A stretch of DNA of 54,949 bases from Paracidovorax anthurii (GCF_003269065.1 NZ_QLTA01000036.1:1-54949), one strand, 5' to 3'; shown: positions 33,661 to 50,553, counted from the stretch's first letter. The notes: a model not told the origin generated them from the sequence alone. Translations and numbers: made by a program.

Positions 33661-34431
33661 ATGCCCACAGCACCCGCCGATGCCGGATTGCAGCGCTCCG
33701 TATCGCCCGAGGAATGGCAGTTGCGCGTCGATCTCGCCGCGTGCTACCGGCTGGTCGCGCTGCACGGCTGGAGCGACCTCGTCTTCACGCACATCAGCGC
33801 GCGCATCCCCGGCCCCGAGCACCACTTCCTCATCAATCCCTATGGCTGGATGTTCGACGAAATCACCGCGTCCAGCCTGGTCAAGGTGGACATGGAATGC
33901 CGCAAGGTGATCGACTCGCCCCACCCCGTGAACCCGGCGGGCTTCGTCATCCACAGCGCCATCCATGCCGTGCGCCAGGACGTGCAGTGCGTGCTCCACA
34001 CCCATACCCGCGCGGGCGTGGCCGTGAGCGCGCAGCGCGGGGGCGTGCTGCCCATCAGCCAGCAATCCACCTTCGTGCTGGCCTCGCTCGCGTACCACGA
34101 CTACGAAGGCGTGGCGATCCGCGACGACGAGAAAGCCCGGCTGCAGGCCGACCTGGGCCGCGCCAACTTCCTCATGCTGCGCAACCACGGCCTGCTCACC
34201 TGCGGCAAAACGGTGGCCGACGCCTTCCTGGCGATGTACACCTTCGAGAGCGCCTGCCAGATCCAGATCGCGGCCCAGGCCGGCGGCAATGATCTCGTGC
34301 CCGTGGACCCGGCCATCATCGAGGGCGTGGGGCATGCGATGAAAGTACAGACAGGCGGGATGGGCGGCGGCTTCGCATGGCCCGCGCTGATCCGCAGGCT
34401 GGACCGCATCGACCCGGGGTACCGGCACTGA
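33661..34431 (+). CDS. Class II aldolase/adducin-domain protein
   Basis: A 256-residue cytosolic protein with the aldolase II fold. Metal ligands are the HTHTRAG histidines (VLHTHTRAGVAV) and a later histidine in LRNHGLLTCG; the N-terminal part shows WSDLVFTHISARIPGPEH and FLINPYGWMFDEITAS. The proton-donor glutamate is expected in the DEITASSL segment. Relatives include fuculose-phosphate and ribulose-phosphate aldolases, but this subgroup (long ISQQST-FVLASLAYHDYEG) is usually of unknown substrate. ATG 33661 has GAGGAG 10 bases upstream. Monocistronic. Confidence 0.88.
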   Translation: MPTAPADAGLQRSVSPEEWQLRVDLAACYRLVALHGWSDLVFTHISARIPGPEHHFLINPYGWMFDEITASSLVKVDMECRKVIDSPHPVNPAGFVIHSAIHAVRQDVQCVLHTHTRAGVAVSAQRGGVLPISQQSTFVLASLAYHDYEGVAIRDDEKARLQADLGRANFLMLRNHGLLTCGKTVADAFLAMYTFESACQIQIAAQAGGNDLVPVDPAIIEGVGHAMKVQTGGMGGGFAWPALIRRLDRIDPGYRH

Positions 34432-34560
34432 CGGCTTCAGGGCCCATTTGCGATTTGCGGCGAGGCACGCCCTTCCGGCGCCCCGCACAGATTTGCGTTT
34501 GCGATCAGGACGAAAAACACGGCGAAGCCGCGCAGCCCTCTCCTGGATTGCGAAACCGCA

Positions 34561-34893
34561 TCAATCCACGATGAACAACCTGGCGCCCACCTGGGTCGAT
34601 GAACGATGCGCCGCATCGCCGAAATCTGAAACCTGGTAGCTCATCCCTGCCGTGAGCGTGAACCGCCGGCCATCCTTCAATTCCGTTTCCAGTTCGCCTT
34701 CAAGCACCAGCAGGACATGCCCCCGGTCGCACCAGTGGTCTGCCAGGTAGCCGGCGGAATACTCCACGCAACGGATGCGCACATCCCCCACGGTCTGGGT
34801 GCGCCAGAGCGCCATGCCGCTTTCTCCCGGGTGCTCGGTCGCGGGCACGGCGGACCAATCGGTCACGGTAAACGGCAGGGTCGGAATCTTCAT
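34561..34893 (-). CDS. DHCW-motif cupin protein
   Basis: A 110-residue single-domain cupin. The motif LADHWCDRGHVLLVLEGELE gives the subgroup its name and supplies the likely metal-binding histidines; RRFTLTAGMSYQVSDFGDAA is the second cupin motif. ATG 34893 (MKIPTLPFTVTDWSAVP) starts the conserved domain; an upstream ATG at 35025 would add 44 non-conserved residues. Function of the family is unknown. The 129-base gap to the aldolase gene (convergent) contains no terminator I can identify. Confidence 0.85.
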   Translation of the reverse strand: MKIPTLPFTVTDWSAVPATEHPGESGMALWRTQTVGDVRIRCVEYSAGYLADHWCDRGHVLLVLEGELETELKDGRRFTLTAGMSYQVSDFGDAAHRSSTQVGARLFIVD

Positions 34894-35301
34894 GGTCGGA
34901 TGCTTGGTCGTTGGCAGAAAAAATCGGGCCGCCTCGTCCGTGCGCAAAGGGCTGAGGAGCCCGGTCAGGCCGGCATGGTGGCCTGACGGGCGAGCACCGA
35001 TGGTAGTGCGCCTGCGCGCCTGCAAACGGGGAAATCCCCCCTCCGTCCCCCGCCCTCACATATGTGCAGCACGGGCGCCATGCGCTCCCGATCGCAGGCA
35101 GCCATGCCGCCGCAGCTGCGGGGATGCCCATCACGACCGTGCGCACAGGCATGCGCGTGGAGTCCCGTCAGATGCGCGAAAACTGCCGCCCCGCTCCTGA
35201 AAAAACCCCATGGCCAATTTCTACACAAGGCGGCCCCGGTATCTTCTCCTGCCCGGCAAGCCCCATCGAAGCCGTGGCGCTGAGGCGGAAAGACTCCCGG
35301 C

Positions 35302-35327
35302 AAAAAACAGGCTCGGCTCTCAGCCTG
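35302..35327 (-). terminator. Second minus-strand intrinsic terminator downstream of tRNA-Phe
   Basis: On the minus strand CAGGCT, 8 bases, AGCCTG is followed by TTTTTT. It is 120 bases past the tRNA-Phe 3' end, with the first terminator in between, so it may end a read-through transcript or a small RNA. Confidence 0.6.
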
Positions 35328-35404
35328 TGTATGGCTCAACGGTTGCGCGCGGTCTTCAAAGCCCCGCACAAGCCCCCATCCCCGGGCTACACACCGGCCT
35401 CGGA

Positions 35405-35437
35405 AACAAAAAAGCCCATCACGATGGATGGGCTTTT
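35405..35437 (-). terminator. Intrinsic terminator of tRNA-Phe
   Basis: On the minus strand AAAAGCCCATC pairs with GATGGGCTTTT and the run continues TTTT. It begins 10 bases after the tRNA 3' end. Confidence 0.88.
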
Positions 35438-35446
35438 GAGAATGTT

Positions 35447-35522
35447 TGGTGGCCTGGGACGGAATCGAACCATCGACACGCGGATTTTCAATCCGCTGCT
35501 CTACCAACTGAGCTACCGGGCC
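35447..35522 (-). tRNA. tRNA-Phe (GAA)
   Basis: A 76-base tRNA with encoded CCA. The acceptor stem is GGCCCGG/CCAGGCC-like with one mismatch, the D loop is AGCTCAGTTGGTAGAGC, the anticodon loop TTGAAAA gives GAA for phenylalanine, and the T loop is GGTTCGATTCC. All arms are intact. It has its own TATAAT promoter and terminator. Confidence 0.96.
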
Positions 35523-35532
35523 TAAGCCTTGA

Positions 35533-35538
35533 ATTATA
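35533..35538 (-). promoter_or_regulatory. -10 box of tRNA-Phe
   Basis: Perfect TATAAT on the minus strand, 11 bases before the tRNA 5' end. A weak TTGGCC lies about 20 bases upstream of it. The short GC-poor discriminator is not of the stringent type. Confidence 0.6.
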
Positions 35539-35568
35539 GCCAGAAAAACAGCGCCTCTGGCCAAAGCC

Positions 35569-35587
35569 GCGATTTTTTTGAAATCGC
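35569..35587 (-). terminator. Hairpin after the response-regulator gene
   Basis: GCGATTT/AAATCGC immediately after the stop of the response regulator on the minus strand. No T run follows the 3' arm, so termination may be weak, with possible read-through to tRNA-Phe. Confidence 0.4.
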
Positions 35588-36295
35588 CTACTGGTTGCGC
35601 TTGTTGCGCCCCAAATCCACGCCCAGCTGGCGCAGCTTGCGGTAGAGATGGGTGCGCTCCAGGCCCGTCTTTTCCGCAACGCGCGTCATGGAGCCGCCCT
35701 CGCGGGCCAGGTGGAACTCGAAATAGGCCTTCTCGAAGCCGTCGCGTGCCTCGCGCAGGGGACGGTCCAGATCGAAGCCCTGGTGGGAATTGGGGCCGCT
35801 GTTCGCCACGGCCTGGACCATGGCGGCCGCGACCGAAGGCATGTGCACCACATCCAGCGAGGAGAGCGGCAGGGCCGCCGCAGGAACGGACGCCGTTGCG
35901 GCCGCCACGGGGGCATTGGCGGGTGGCGCGGCGGTGCGGGCCAGCCCCTGCTCCACGGCCTTGAGCAGCTTTTGCAGGGTGATGGGCTTTTCCAGGAACG
36001 AGAAGGCGCCGATGCGCGTGGCCTCGACGGCGGTATCGATGGTGGCGTGGCCGCTCATCATGATCACCGGCATGGTCAGGCTGCCCGCCGTGGCCCATTC
36101 CTTGAGAAGGGATACGCCATCCGTGTCGGGCATCCAGATGTCGAGCAGCACGAGATCGTAGGCATTGGTGGCGCGGGCGACCCGGGCCTGGGTGGCGTTT
36201 TCCGCCAGATCCACGCTGTGGCCTTCATCGTTCAGGATTTCGGACAGCAGGTCGCGGATGCCGAGTTCGTCGTCGACCACCAATATGTTTGCCAT
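35588..36295 (-). CDS. NtrX-like response regulator lacking the AAA+ domain
   Basis: A 235-residue regulator. Residues 1-120 are a receiver domain (MANILVVDDELGIRDLLSEI) with phospho-acceptor Asp52 (LVLLDIWMPDTDG), Thr/Ser and Lys (FSFLEKPI) in place. An Ala/Pro linker follows, then a C-terminal Fis-type helix-turn-helix (MTRVAEKTGLERTHLYRKLR). The receiver and tail resemble NtrX, but the central sigma-54-activating ATPase is missing, so it cannot activate sigma-54 promoters. It follows the NtrY-like kinase by 38 bases and is its expected partner. Last gene of the lemA-like/rsmB/DUF4390/ntrY unit. Confidence 0.9.
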   Translation of the reverse strand: MANILVVDDELGIRDLLSEILNDEGHSVDLAENATQARVARATNAYDLVLLDIWMPDTDGVSLLKEWATAGSLTMPVIMMSGHATIDTAVEATRIGAFSFLEKPITLQKLLKAVEQGLARTAAPPANAPVAAATASVPAAALPLSSLDVVHMPSVAAAMVQAVANSGPNSHQGFDLDRPLREARDGFEKAYFEFHLAREGGSMTRVAEKTGLERTHLYRKLRQLGVDLGRNKRNQ

Positions 36296-36333
36296 GTGTT
36301 CGTATGCTGCGTCTTGCTGCGTGTAACTTGTTG

Positions 36334-38664
36334 TTAATGCACCACGGAGGTTTCAGGGGCGAATGATAGCGACACTTGCGCGCCCCGGACCACACCATCG
36401 TCCACACGATTGGAAAGATCGATCCGCGCCCCGTGTTCATCAGCGATTTTCTTCACCACGGCCAGCCCCAGGCCGGTTCCCCGCGGTTTGGTGGTGACAT
36501 ACGGCTCGAAGGCCCGTTGGAGGATGTTGGCCGGGAACCCGGTGCCGGCATCGCTCACCGTGAGCCGCACGCGCCGCGAGGTTTCGCTCCAGCGGGTGGC
36601 GATGCGCACGGGGGCCGCGGGCACACCCTGCTCACGCGCCCTCTGCTCGCTCGCGTCCTGGGCGTTCTGCAGCAGGTTGTGGATGACCTGGCGCAGTTGC
36701 TGCGCGTCCCCGGCGATCCGGGGGCACCGCGGGTCCAGCTCGGATTCGACGGGCACGGTGGCGTTCTCCGCCCCATAGAGATGGAGGACATCGGCCACGA
36801 GCGCATTCAGGTCCAGCCGCTGCAGTTCCGCCGCCGGCAGGCGCGCGTAGTCGCGGAACTCGTTGACCAGGCGCTTCATCGCGTCCACCTGCTCGACGAT
36901 GGTCTTGACCGATTTGGCAAGCACCGCCTCTTCCGCCGCGCCCAGCTTGCCGGCGAGCTTCATCTCCAGCCGCTCGGCCGAGAGCTGGATGGGCGTGAGC
37001 GGGTTCTTGATTTCGTGGGCCAGGCGCCGGGCCACCTCGCCCCAGGCCTGCGCGCGCTGGGCCGAGACGATCTCGGAGATGTCGTCGAACACCAACAGCC
37101 GCAGGGCATCGGGCAGCTCCGCCCCCCGGGCGACCAGGCTGGTGCCATGGCCGGGATGGCCACCGTGCCCCGAATCCGCCGCGCCAGCGGCGGTGGCGGG
37201 GTGCAGGTCGAATGGATGCTGCCAGTGGTCCAGGCCATGCTGCTCCCGGTCGCCCAGGAAAGCGTCGAAATGCGCCTGCACGGCGGCCGCGAAGGACGCC
37301 AGCCCGGGCACCTCCGCCAGCGGCCGGCCTTCGAAGGCGGCCATGGGAGCGCGCAGGATCCGCGTAGCGCCGGGGTTGGTGGACCGGATGCGGCCCTGGG
37401 CATCCAGCACGATCACGCCGGCCGTGAGGTTGTCCAGGATGGTCTGCAGGCGCGCCCGCGCCGAATCGACCTCGACCATGCTGCGCTCCACGGCCGTGCG
37501 CGCATCGGCCAGTTGCTGCGTCATGACCGCGAAGGAGCGCGTGAGCCCGCCCAGCTCGTCGCTGGTCTGCAGCACGGCCTTGGGACTCAGGTTACCCGAG
37601 GCGACCTCGCGCACGCCCTCGGCCAGCACGAGCAGGGGCCGCGCGAGCTGCCGGCCCAGCAGCACGGCCAGCAGCACCGCGCCGAACACGGCCAGGAACA
37701 GGCTGAGCGTGAGGGTGCCGATGTACATGCGCCGCAGGCCGCCCCGCGCCAGCGCGCGCTCCTGGTACTCGCGGTTCGCCTCCTGAACGGCCACGGCATT
37801 GGCCACCACCACCTGCGGCAGGCGCAGGGTGGCCTGCAGATAGCGCGGCTCGGCCAGCAGGCCGACGCTGGCCGATCCGACCGCCACCAGGGTCTTCACG
37901 CGGGCGTTCTGCACGGCGTTGGGGTCGGAAACGTCGTCCAGGCCCTCGATCTGGAAAGCCGAGCGCTGCTGGCGCGCGTTGCGCAGCAAGGGCGCGGCCG
38001 GGCGCTCGGGGTTGAGCTCGAAGCGCGATTGCCCGGCGCTCGCGATGGGCTGCCCGGCGGCACTGAAGAGCACGACGTCCGTGGCGCCGAGCTGGTCCCG
38101 GATGCGCTCCAGCACGAGGCCCGCCGCCGCATCCGGCACCTGGGCCAGCTGGACGCTGGCCGCGCGCGTCTGCGCGGCCATGTCGCTCGCCAGGGTGTCG
38201 AGCGTGGCGCGGGCCAGGCTCACGCCCGCAGTGAGCGCCCCCTCCACCTTCACGTCGAACCAGCTCTCGATGGAGCGGGAGACGAACTGGTAGGACACCA
38301 CGTAGATCAGCAGCCCGGGCACCAGCCCCACGAACGCGAAGATGCCGGCGAGCTTGACCAGCAGCCGGCTGCCGAAGCGCCCGCGCCGCAGGCGCACCGC
38401 CAGCCGCACGGCCACCCACACCAGCACGGCGAAGAGCAGCAGCGCCACGAGCACGTTCAGGCCGAAGAGCCATGCGTAGTTGCGTTCGTAGAGCGCCCGG
38501 TGGTTGGTCGACACCGTGAGCAGGAACAGCAGCACGAGGCCGATGGCGCCCATGATGGCCACGCCCACACCCAGCCCCCAGCGGGCGGCGCGCGTCTGGC
38601 GGGTGCTGCGGGCCGCCGCGGCCTCGGTTCCGGACACGGGTCCGGGCGGGGGAGTCGTGGGCAT
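36334..38664 (-). CDS. NtrY-like membrane sensor histidine kinase
   Basis: A 776-residue kinase. Three membrane helices lie at about residues 28-52, 64-92 and 103-127, an extracytoplasmic sensor at about 128-308, a fourth helix at about 311-336, HAMP at about 337-395, a PAS-like domain (ILDNLTAGVIVLDAQGRIRS) and the kinase core with His550 (ARRLAHEIKNPLTPIQLSAE). The ATPase domain has HNLLQNAQDAS and GTGLGLAVVKKIADEHG. The layout is that of NtrY, which senses redox or nitrogen status in other bacteria. A His/Gly-rich loop (SGHGGHPGHG, about 498-507) lies between PAS and kinase core and might bind metal. GGAG precedes ATG 38664, two bases after the DUF4390 stop. Confidence 0.92.
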   Translation of the reverse strand: MPTTPPPGPVSGTEAAAARSTRQTRAARWGLGVGVAIMGAIGLVLLFLLTVSTNHRALYERNYAWLFGLNVLVALLLFAVLVWVAVRLAVRLRRGRFGSRLLVKLAGIFAFVGLVPGLLIYVVSYQFVSRSIESWFDVKVEGALTAGVSLARATLDTLASDMAAQTRAASVQLAQVPDAAAGLVLERIRDQLGATDVVLFSAAGQPIASAGQSRFELNPERPAAPLLRNARQQRSAFQIEGLDDVSDPNAVQNARVKTLVAVGSASVGLLAEPRYLQATLRLPQVVVANAVAVQEANREYQERALARGGLRRMYIGTLTLSLFLAVFGAVLLAVLLGRQLARPLLVLAEGVREVASGNLSPKAVLQTSDELGGLTRSFAVMTQQLADARTAVERSMVEVDSARARLQTILDNLTAGVIVLDAQGRIRSTNPGATRILRAPMAAFEGRPLAEVPGLASFAAAVQAHFDAFLGDREQHGLDHWQHPFDLHPATAAGAADSGHGGHPGHGTSLVARGAELPDALRLLVFDDISEIVSAQRAQAWGEVARRLAHEIKNPLTPIQLSAERLEMKLAGKLGAAEEAVLAKSVKTIVEQVDAMKRLVNEFRDYARLPAAELQRLDLNALVADVLHLYGAENATVPVESELDPRCPRIAGDAQQLRQVIHNLLQNAQDASEQRAREQGVPAAPVRIATRWSETSRRVRLTVSDAGTGFPANILQRAFEPYVTTKPRGTGLGLAVVKKIADEHGARIDLSNRVDDGVVRGAQVSLSFAPETSVVH

Positions 38665-38666
38665 GG

Positions 38667-39356
38667 CTATGGCTCCGCAGACAGGCGCTCGGTGCGCGAG
38701 AGGGTCAGATCCCAGCCGTTGCGGCCCATGGCGCCGATCTGGAACGGCCGGGGCAGTTGCGACATGTCGAGCCGGAAGCGGAAATGCACGACGTGCGCCG
38801 CCTGCCGGTCGATCTCATCGGCATCGGCGATCTTCCAGCGGGAGATGCGCTGCATTGCGGCCATCGCGTCTCCGAGTTCATCGTAGCTCTGGCCCAGCAC
38901 CACGCCCAGGCCGCTGTGGGCGAACGGCACGGACGACTGGTTGAGGCGCCATCGGCGCGTGAGCGGCTGGTAGCTCAGCCGCAGATAGCGCACGGCACTG
39001 GCGACGGTCTTGTCCGACCAGTACCAGCGCTCCCGCAGCACGTCGGCCTCCGCGATGAAATAGACCGAGATGCCCTTGAAGAGCGCGTCCTCCGCCAGAT
39101 CGGGCAACTCGAAACGCGTGACGGCGGAGAGGTACAGGCCGCTGTCGGAGGCATCCAGCCGCAACTCGGGCACGTCGCCCCCGGTCTGCGCGGTCGCCGG
39201 CATCGCCGCCCCGAGCCAGAGCGCCACGCACACCGCGAACGCATGCAGCCAGCCCACCCGGCCGGAGAGCGGGGCCCGCCCGCGCCGTCGCCCGCCGCGC
39301 CCGGCGCGGAGGTCATCCAGGACGCTTGCCCAGAAGTGCGTAAAAGAATCCGTCAT
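38667..39356 (-). CDS. DUF4390 family exported protein
   Basis: A 229-residue protein with a delayed signal peptide (VGWLHAFAVCVALWLGAAMP, cleaved after ATA). The mature part (LYLSAVTRFELPDLAEDALF, KGISVYFIAEADVLRERWYW, AVRYLRLSYQPLTRRWRLNQ) is the DUF4390 pattern, a periplasmic protein regularly found between rsmB and the ntrY-like kinase in betaproteobacteria. It may present the signal to that kinase. The ATG at 39356 overlaps the end of rsmB by 44 bases; a GTG at 39257 (VGWLHAF) would remove the overlap and place the signal peptide at the very N-terminus, so the start is uncertain. Confidence 0.82.
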   Translation of the reverse strand: MTDSFTHFWASVLDDLRAGRGGRRRGRAPLSGRVGWLHAFAVCVALWLGAAMPATAQTGGDVPELRLDASDSGLYLSAVTRFELPDLAEDALFKGISVYFIAEADVLRERWYWSDKTVASAVRYLRLSYQPLTRRWRLNQSSVPFAHSGLGVVLGQSYDELGDAMAAMQRISRWKIADADEIDRQAAHVVHFRFRLDMSQLPRPFQIGAMGRNGWDLTLSRTERLSAEP

Positions 39357-40692
39357 GCTCACCAGAACGATTCTCCGGGACGTCGCCGCCGTTGCCGGGC
39401 TCTGCGGGCAGCAAATGTCCGGGCGAGGGCAGCAAATCGGCATCAGTGTTGTTCGCAAGAAACGCCTGCACCTGGTCCTCGCCCTCGGCGCGGAAGACGG
39501 AGCAGGTGCAGTACAGCAGCCGGCCGCCCGGCCTGAGCAGCGGCCAGAGCGTGGCCAGCAGCCGGGCCTGCTGCCCCGCGAGCTGCGCGATGTCCGACGG
39601 CCGGCGCAGCCAGCGCACGTCCGGATGCCGGCGCACGATGCCCGAGGCGGTGCAGGGCGCATCCAGCAAGATGGCATCGAACGGCTCGCCGCCCGAGGCA
39701 TCCTGCCACCAGTCCTGCGGACGCCCGGCATCGGCCACCAGCACCTGGGCCCGCAGGCCGAGGCGCTGCAAGGTCTCGTCGATGCGGGTGCTGCGCACGG
39801 GATCGATCTCCAGCGCGGTCACACGCACCGGGGATGCCGCGCCGGCGTATTCGAGCAGATGCGCGGTCTTGCCGCCGGGCGCGGCGCAGGCATCGAGCAC
39901 CCGCAGCGGCCGGGCCAGGTCCAGCCCCGCCAGCAGCAGGGGCGCCGCCTGCTGCGCGGCCAGATCCTGCACCGACACCCAGCCCTCGGCGAAGCCGGGC
40001 AGGCGCTGGACCGGCTGGGGTGTCTGCAGGACGACGCCGGCATCGCCCACTCCATTTGCTACCAAATCAATAGCAGACAATGCAGCCAAATAGGCGACGT
40101 GGTCCACTTTTTGCCGATTGATCCGCAGCGCCATGGGCGCGTGGCCGTTGTTGGCGTGCAGGATCTGCTGCCAGTGCCCGGGATGGTCCTGGCGCAATCG
40201 ATCGATCCACCATGCCGGGTGGTTCCAGCGCGCGACCGGATCGGCATCGGTCGCGGCCACCAGGGCATCGCGCTCGCGCAGAAAGCGCCGCAGGCAGGCA
40301 TTCACGAACGCCGCCTGGCCCCGCGTGGCGGGATGGCGCTTGGCGGCCTCCACGGCCTGGTTGACGAGGGTGAACGGTTCATAGGGCGCCAGCTCGGGCG
40401 CCCACCCCAGCGCCAGGGCCGTGCACAGCAGTGCATCCACCCGGGGCTTGGGCCGGCGCGGCGCGAGCAACGCCCGCAGGGCCTCGGCGCGGCCCAACTG
40501 CCGCAAGGCCTGGAACAGCAAGGCCTGGACGCCGGCACGCAGCGCGGGGTCCACCGCGGCCATCGCGGCAGTGCCCGACTGCCCACCCCGCACGGCCAGC
40601 AGCGCATCGGCAACGGCATCGAGCTGCCGCCACAGGGCGACGGGTTCCATGGAGGGGCGGGGGCGCGAAGCGCGCGGATCGGACGGTGGCAT
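39313..40692 (-). CDS. rsmB: 16S rRNA (cytosine(967)-C(5))-methyltransferase
   Basis: A 459-residue enzyme that methylates C967 of 16S rRNA. The N-terminal NusB-like domain is at about residues 20-150. The Rossmann methyltransferase core has the SAM-binding VLDACAAPGGKTAHLLEYAG, DAILLDAPCTASGIVRRHPD (catalytic Cys in PCTASG) and the second cysteine in LLYCTCSVFRAEGEDQV. The start at 40692 has an ATG without strong ribosome site; ATG 40650 is an alternative. A GCTA...TAGC repeat lies inside the coding sequence at 40058-40102 and is translated as part of a linker (SAIDLVANG). It lies downstream of the LemA-like gene and overlaps DUF4390. Confidence 0.95.
   Translation of the reverse strand: MPPSDPRASRPRPSMEPVALWRQLDAVADALLAVRGGQSGTAAMAAVDPALRAGVQALLFQALRQLGRAEALRALLAPRRPKPRVDALLCTALALGWAPELAPYEPFTLVNQAVEAAKRHPATRGQAAFVNACLRRFLRERDALVAATDADPVARWNHPAWWIDRLRQDHPGHWQQILHANNGHAPMALRINRQKVDHVAYLAALSAIDLVANGVGDAGVVLQTPQPVQRLPGFAEGWVSVQDLAAQQAAPLLLAGLDLARPLRVLDACAAPGGKTAHLLEYAGAASPVRVTALEIDPVRSTRIDETLQRLGLRAQVLVADAGRPQDWWQDASGGEPFDAILLDAPCTASGIVRRHPDVRWLRRPSDIAQLAGQQARLLATLWPLLRPGGRLLYCTCSVFRAEGEDQVQAFLANNTDADLLPSPGHLLPAEPGNGGDVPENRSGEHDGFFYALLGKRPG
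40058..40102 (+). repeat. GCTA-N9-TAGC dispersed element, copy 5, inside rsmB
   Basis: GCTACCAAATCAATAGC, 18 bases, then GGCGACGTGG, on the strand opposite to rsmB. The element is in frame and encodes part of the linker before the methyltransferase core. It shows that the element can be tolerated within a gene. Confidence 0.8.
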
Positions 40693-40766
40693 GGGCAAAG
40701 GCCCGGGCGGGCCGCGATGGATGGGAAAAAGAGAGGGGGAGCGGGCGAACGGAAGGCGCGCGCCGA

Positions 40767-41345
40767 TCACAAAGGCCGCGCGGCATGGAAGCCGAACAGC
40801 CACGCGAGCAGCCGCGCTGGAAACTGGCCGATCGCGCGGTTGTACACGGCCACGGCATCATTGAACTGCCCCATGGCCTGGGCATTCTGCGCGGACAGCT
40901 CCTGCCAGCGCTGCTCCCACAGCGCCAGCGCATCGCCTTGCGGCACGGGGGGCGCATCCTGCGCGGCAGGGCCCTGCGCATCGGCCGGCACGTCCCGTGG
41001 TTCGCGGGCAACGCGCACCATGGCCGCCCAGGCGTTCTGCAGCACCTCCCGCCCCGCCGCCAGCGCGGCTGCGGCTCCGGCGTCGAGCGGCCGGGCCCGC
41101 GCCACGGCCAGGCAGGCCCCGAACTGCGTGGCGGCGGCCCACAGCGCGGTGCGCGACTCGGCCTGCCCCTCGGGGGCGGGGCTCATCGCGGCCTCGTACT
41201 CGCCGAGCATGCTCGTCATGCGCACGAGGTGCACGTCCAGCCCGCCGAACGCTTGGATCGCCGCGGAGCGGAGCCGGACGAGCCGGTTGTAGGCCCCCAC
41301 CGCCCAGAACAGCAGCACGGCCAGAAGAATCCAGGTAGTCAGCAT
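40767..41345 (-). CDS. LemA-family membrane protein
   Basis: A 192-residue protein with one N-terminal membrane helix (TTWILLAVLLFWAVGAYN) and a helical domain. The LemA hallmarks are present: AYNRLVRLRSAAIQAFGGLD at the start and VAVYNRAIGQFPARLLAWLF GF at the end. The family is widespread and of unknown function. It is followed by rsmB after 74 bases and may be the first gene of that operon. The rpoC terminator separates it from the upstream superoperon. No strong ribosome site before ATG 41345. Confidence 0.85.
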   Translation of the reverse strand: MLTTWILLAVLLFWAVGAYNRLVRLRSAAIQAFGGLDVHLVRMTSMLGEYEAAMSPAPEGQAESRTALWAAATQFGACLAVARARPLDAGAAAALAAGREVLQNAWAAMVRVAREPRDVPADAQGPAAQDAPPVPQGDALALWEQRWQELSAQNAQAMGQFNDAVAVYNRAIGQFPARLLAWLFGFHAARPL

Positions 41346-41436
41346 CGCAACGATCTTGCCCGGTGGCGGAACACGCGCACGTGCGCGTTGCCCGCCTGGC
41401 CCGGCGAAGGAGAGAGAAAGAAACCGGCCCGCCTGG

Positions 41437-41477
41437 AAAAACGCTCCCGGCCTGCCGTAGCGACAGAGCGGGAGCGT
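41437..41477 (-). terminator. Intrinsic terminator of the rpoBC operon
   Basis: ACGCTCCCG (minus strand, 41477-41469) pairs with CGGGAGCGT (41449-41441), followed by TTTT. A 9-base-pair stem with a 19-base loop, 38 bases after the rpoC stop. Confidence 0.85.
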
Positions 41478-41514
41478 GACAGCAGGCCGGAAGGCGCTTG
41501 CCGAAAGCGGGCGG

Positions 41515-45747
<4,233 letters not shown>

Positions 45748-45770
45748 GTGACTCTTTCCTTTTCAAATAC

Positions 45771-49895
<4,125 letters not shown>

Positions 49896-50125
49896 GAGAT
49901 CTCCGGGCAAAGACATGGAATGGGGTCTTCGACGAGTGCCCCACAAGGAGCGGGCCTTGCGGGCTTGGCGGTTGGCCACTACCAACCATGGCGGACGGCG
50001 ACGCATTGCACATCGCCCGGACCAAGGCATCTTCTGTTGTCGGGTTGTCAGAAGACACTAGAAAGCGAATCTCAGAGATATCGCTTTCTGGTGCACTCTA
50101 CACATGCACGCTTCATAAGCGCCAA

Positions 50126-50155
50126 AGGCTGGGAGCCCCCTGGAGGGATCCCAGC
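50126..50155 (-). terminator. Attenuator-like hairpin between rplL and rpoB
   Basis: GGCTGGGA/TCCCAGCC with further pairing inside (minus strand), followed by TTTGG. It starts 17 bases after the rplL stop. The position matches the partial terminator that keeps RNA polymerase synthesis below ribosomal protein synthesis in E. coli. Confidence 0.65.
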
Positions 50156-50172
50156 CTTGCCATTGAACCGAA

Positions 50173-50553
<381 letters not shown>

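Larger units (their letters stand above)
34894..35446. other. 553-base region without a supported gene
   Basis: Short frames here have no coding signal. It holds a perfect hairpin GTCAGGCC (34964-34971)/GGCCTGAC (34980-34987), a minus-strand terminator at 35302-35327 and the tRNA-Phe terminator at 35405-35437. The stretch 35328-35404 lies between two minus-strand terminators and could be a short transcript. Confidence 0.5.

Noticed and set aside
34965-36098. A minus-strand protein running through tRNA-Phe and the 553-base region
   Set aside because: It passes through the tRNA gene and its terminator and overlaps the response regulator in another frame; not a gene.
36376-38886. An 836-codon plus-strand frame
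   Set aside because: Antisense to the ntrY-like kinase; Arg/His/Gly-rich translation typical of high-GC shadow frames.
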